Below are positions 19,502 through 21,409 of a DNA stretch of 21,409 nt, in pieces. The stretch's first letter is position 1; every line of letters starts with the position of its first letter. Both the position numbers and the translations under genes were made by a program. The stretch comes from Conidiobolus coronatus NRRL 28638. Its lineage: Eukaryota > Entomophthoromycota > Entomophthoromycetes > Entomophthorales > Conidiobolaceae. The stretch is taken from positions 237,232-258,640 of the forward strand of contig KQ964430.1 in NCBI GenBank assembly GCA_001566745.1, in the 5' to 3' direction. Below the pieces are notes generated by a model. The model was not told where the DNA came from. It searched no databases and worked only from the letters and a program-made list of their open reading frames with translations.

Positions 19502-21394
19502 TTATCTTCTAGATCTGTAGCGAGATTCAGATCTATATGCTGGAGATCTTGAACGAGAAGGTGAACGAGAGCGAGAGCGGTATCTACTACGATTTCTATA
19601 GTCTCTTGAGCTAGATCTTGACCTGGATCTAGAGTCTGTTTCGGAGTCTGATTCACTTTCTCTAGCGCTACTGTCTGAATCTGTAGCTGAGCTATCGGAA
19701 TCGCTCTCTTCTTCTCTTCTCCTTTGAGCTTCTTCAATTACCTTTTGTAACTGTACTCTCAATTCTTCTGTTAAAGCGCCTAAACCAATACTTGTGAAAT
19801 AATTGATGGCAAATCGAGTGTTCTTTGGTGTGTCAGTAGGGAACAGTCCTTTGAAAGCTTCCTCAAATTCAGGGTTCTTGAGTCTTTGATTTAATTGGTT
19901 AACACCCATAGCTTCTACTATCTCGTTTAAGAGAACTTTTAAGAAAATACGTGATGCAGAGGTGGTAGTATCTTCTGTCAATTGAACTACTGAAAATACA
20001 GGCCATGGTATAGCGTCAGTAGCAAGGAGATGACCGAAGAACTTGGCAAGGATACGAATACGGTTAGTTTCATATTGATGGACATTTTCATAGATATCGA
20101 CAAATACACCTTCGAAGCGTTCTGACCATTTATGCTGAAGACGGCAGAAACGCTCTCCTAAAAGTCCATAGAATTTGTTATATATGCGTTCTTGAGAGGC
20201 ACACTCTGCTATCATTTTACAGAATTCGGTTTCGTCTTCAGGCTGAACTTGAATTCTTAAGAGTTTGTGAGCACATTCTTCAAAGTCAGCACTTGATTTG
20301 ATGGTTAAATAAATGCTACGACGGAAATTGACCAAGTTAGTTCCTGTTTTGTCATGAATTACAACGGCATTGCTTGTAGTTGAGGGCTCTTCATCGCTAT
20401 CTTCTTCCTCAGACCCACTTTCTCCTTCGCCATCTTCATCAGATTCGTCATCACCTAAGATTTCTCTTCTAATCTCAGCATAGTTTTCTTCATTTTCTTC
20501 GTAGTCGGGATCATACTTAAAGGCAGAAAGCTCTTCATGAGGCTCTACTTCATCATCATCGAGTTCTATATTATGAGTGATTTGGTCATCTTCATCAACG
20601 AGATCTAATTCGGAAGCAACGCTAAGGTTATCCTTAAACTTATCACGACGAACTTGGAAGAGTACTTCAATCATATATTGTGTTCTTTTATCTACATCAC
20701 CTTCATGTAAAATGGTTCTGAATCTTTCAAAGACTGCATTTGTACCCTTTGGACTTACTTCGGAAAGATGGTGACCACATTCTCTCATGAATCCGACAGC
20801 TATTTCTACAGAGTCATCGGTAGGCTTTTGAAGTAAAAGCGCGAGAATTTGAAGAGCTAAAATTTCGTGAACTAATTGGTGATTAATTAAATGAGCAATA
20901 AATGTTAAGTTAGCTAAACAAATAGATTTGTCATTTCTTTTATAAGCTCTCCTAAATTGATGAATTAATCTAAATAAGAGTAATCTCCCTATATCAGGTA
21001 ATTTAGAATTAATAACTCCTACCAAACTAGCATAAACGGGAGTAAAGGGAATAGAATTAAACTGAGCCTTCATTAAAGATCTGCAAAATAAGCCTTGGCC
21101 TCTAACCAAATTCTCTTGGAATAGCTCAGGAATAATCTCCTTAATATTGGCTGTATTAACCTTATTAATTAGACCATTAATAGATTTTTTCAAAGCTTCC
21201 CAGCTCATTCTTTGGTAATCTTCGCTCTTCTTGTCCTTAATTTGCTCTTGTAACATTCTTAGCTTGGCTGGAGGTATATAAGCACCTCCAGTTCTGAATA
21301 ATATGTTAGTGTTTGTAGCACTTGAAGAAGTACTGACATTAGGACCAATGTTATTTTGCGCCGCTCTCTTTAAACTTGTATCTCTACTTGGCAT
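19502..21394 (-). CDS. CWC22: Pre-mRNA splicing factor CWC22 homologue
   Basis: A 630-residue single-exon protein. CWC22 is a spliceosome component that in animals also recruits eIF4A3 for exon-junction-complex assembly. The N-terminal family block FRTGGAYIPPAKLRMLQEQ (about 33-51) leads into an MIF4G domain (about 62-250; SWEALKKSINGLINKVN, KPTDDSVEIAVGFMRECG, HEGDVDKRTQYMIEVLF). An acidic linker (about 265-345) and IHDKTGTNLVNFRRSIYL, the start of the MA3 domain (about 345-460), follow. The conserved helical tail contains NTRFAINYFTSIGLG. The last ~65 residues form an acidic Ser/Asp stretch and an Arg-Ser-rich tail, typical of splicing proteins. Start at the first ATG, 15 nt from the window edge, so the promoter is outside. 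The absence of introns contrasts with neighbouring eIF2-gamma and MSH1. It converges with MSH1, leaving 138 nt between stops. Confidence 0.97.
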   Translation of the reverse strand: MPSRDTSLKRAAQNNIGPNVSTSSSATNTNILFRTGGAYIPPAKLRMLQEQIKDKKSEDYQRMSWEALKKSINGLINKVNTANIKEIIPELFQENLVRGQGLFCRSLMKAQFNSIPFTPVYASLVGVINSKLPDIGRLLLFRLIHQFRRAYKRNDKSICLANLTFIAHLINHQLVHEILALQILALLLQKPTDDSVEIAVGFMRECGHHLSEVSPKGTNAVFERFRTILHEGDVDKRTQYMIEVLFQVRRDKFKDNLSVASELDLVDEDDQITHNIELDDDEVEPHEELSAFKYDPDYEENEENYAEIRREILGDDESDEDGEGESGSEEEDSDEEPSTTSNAVVIHDKTGTNLVNFRRSIYLTIKSSADFEECAHKLLRIQVQPEDETEFCKMIAECASQERIYNKFYGLLGERFCRLQHKWSERFEGVFVDIYENVHQYETNRIRILAKFFGHLLATDAIPWPVFSVVQLTEDTTTSASRIFLKVLLNEIVEAMGVNQLNQRLKNPEFEEAFKGLFPTDTPKNTRFAINYFTSIGLGALTEELRVQLQKVIEEAQRRREEESDSDSSATDSDSSARESESDSETDSRSRSRSSSRDYRNRSRYRSRSRSPSRSRSPAYRSESRYRSRR

Positions 21395-21409
21395 ATTGAA
21401 TAAGATAAA

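Noticed and set aside
19471-19737. 88-residue minus-strand open frame overlapping the CWC22 tail
   Set aside because: It is the shifted reading of the Arg/Ser-repeat codons, whose periodicity keeps other frames open.

Overview
The window looks like nuclear DNA of an A+T-rich, intron-bearing early-diverging fungus. The evidence is a set of eukaryotic housekeeping genes (uS12/RPS23, eIF2-gamma, CWC22, a mitochondrial MutS homologue), introns of about 40-55 nt with GTAAGT-like donors and CTAAC/TACTAA-like branch sites, and two intronless eukaryotic tRNA genes. A phosphorylase kinase alpha/beta subunit is also present; that family is absent from the familiar yeasts. An F-box/LRR gene and very A+T-rich spacers would fit a Conidiobolus-like entomophthoralean, but the genus is inference.

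Layout, left to right. 89-4641 (-): five-exon phosphorylase b kinase regulatory subunit, most like the beta type, carrying an inserted FAM3/ILEI-type domain that is crossed by a one-base frameshift. 4642-6577: A+T-rich spacer. 6578-7822 (-): single-exon F-box/LRR protein. 7964-8036 (+): tRNA-Lys(UUU). 8916-10574 (+): unrecognised, probably secreted, Pro/Gln-rich protein. 10991-11063 (-): tRNA-Phe(GAA). 11376-11813 (+): intronless RPS23. 11814-13191: spacer between convergent genes, with a hairpin at a poly(A) signal. 13192-14876 (-): five-exon eIF2-gamma. 15912-19363 (+): mitochondrial MSH1, about eight exons, with an AT-hook near the N-terminus. 19502-21394 (-): single-exon CWC22 splicing factor, tail-to-tail with MSH1.

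The genes do not form a pathway cluster. Each has a separate cellular job: glycogen control, ubiquitin targeting, translation (RPS23, eIF2-gamma and two tRNAs), mitochondrial DNA upkeep and pre-mRNA splicing. I see no transposon, CRISPR array, virus or gene cluster. The most unusual item is the ILEI-like domain inside the phosphorylase kinase subunit. Exon boundaries were worked out by hand from splice signals, reading phase and family similarity; no search was run.
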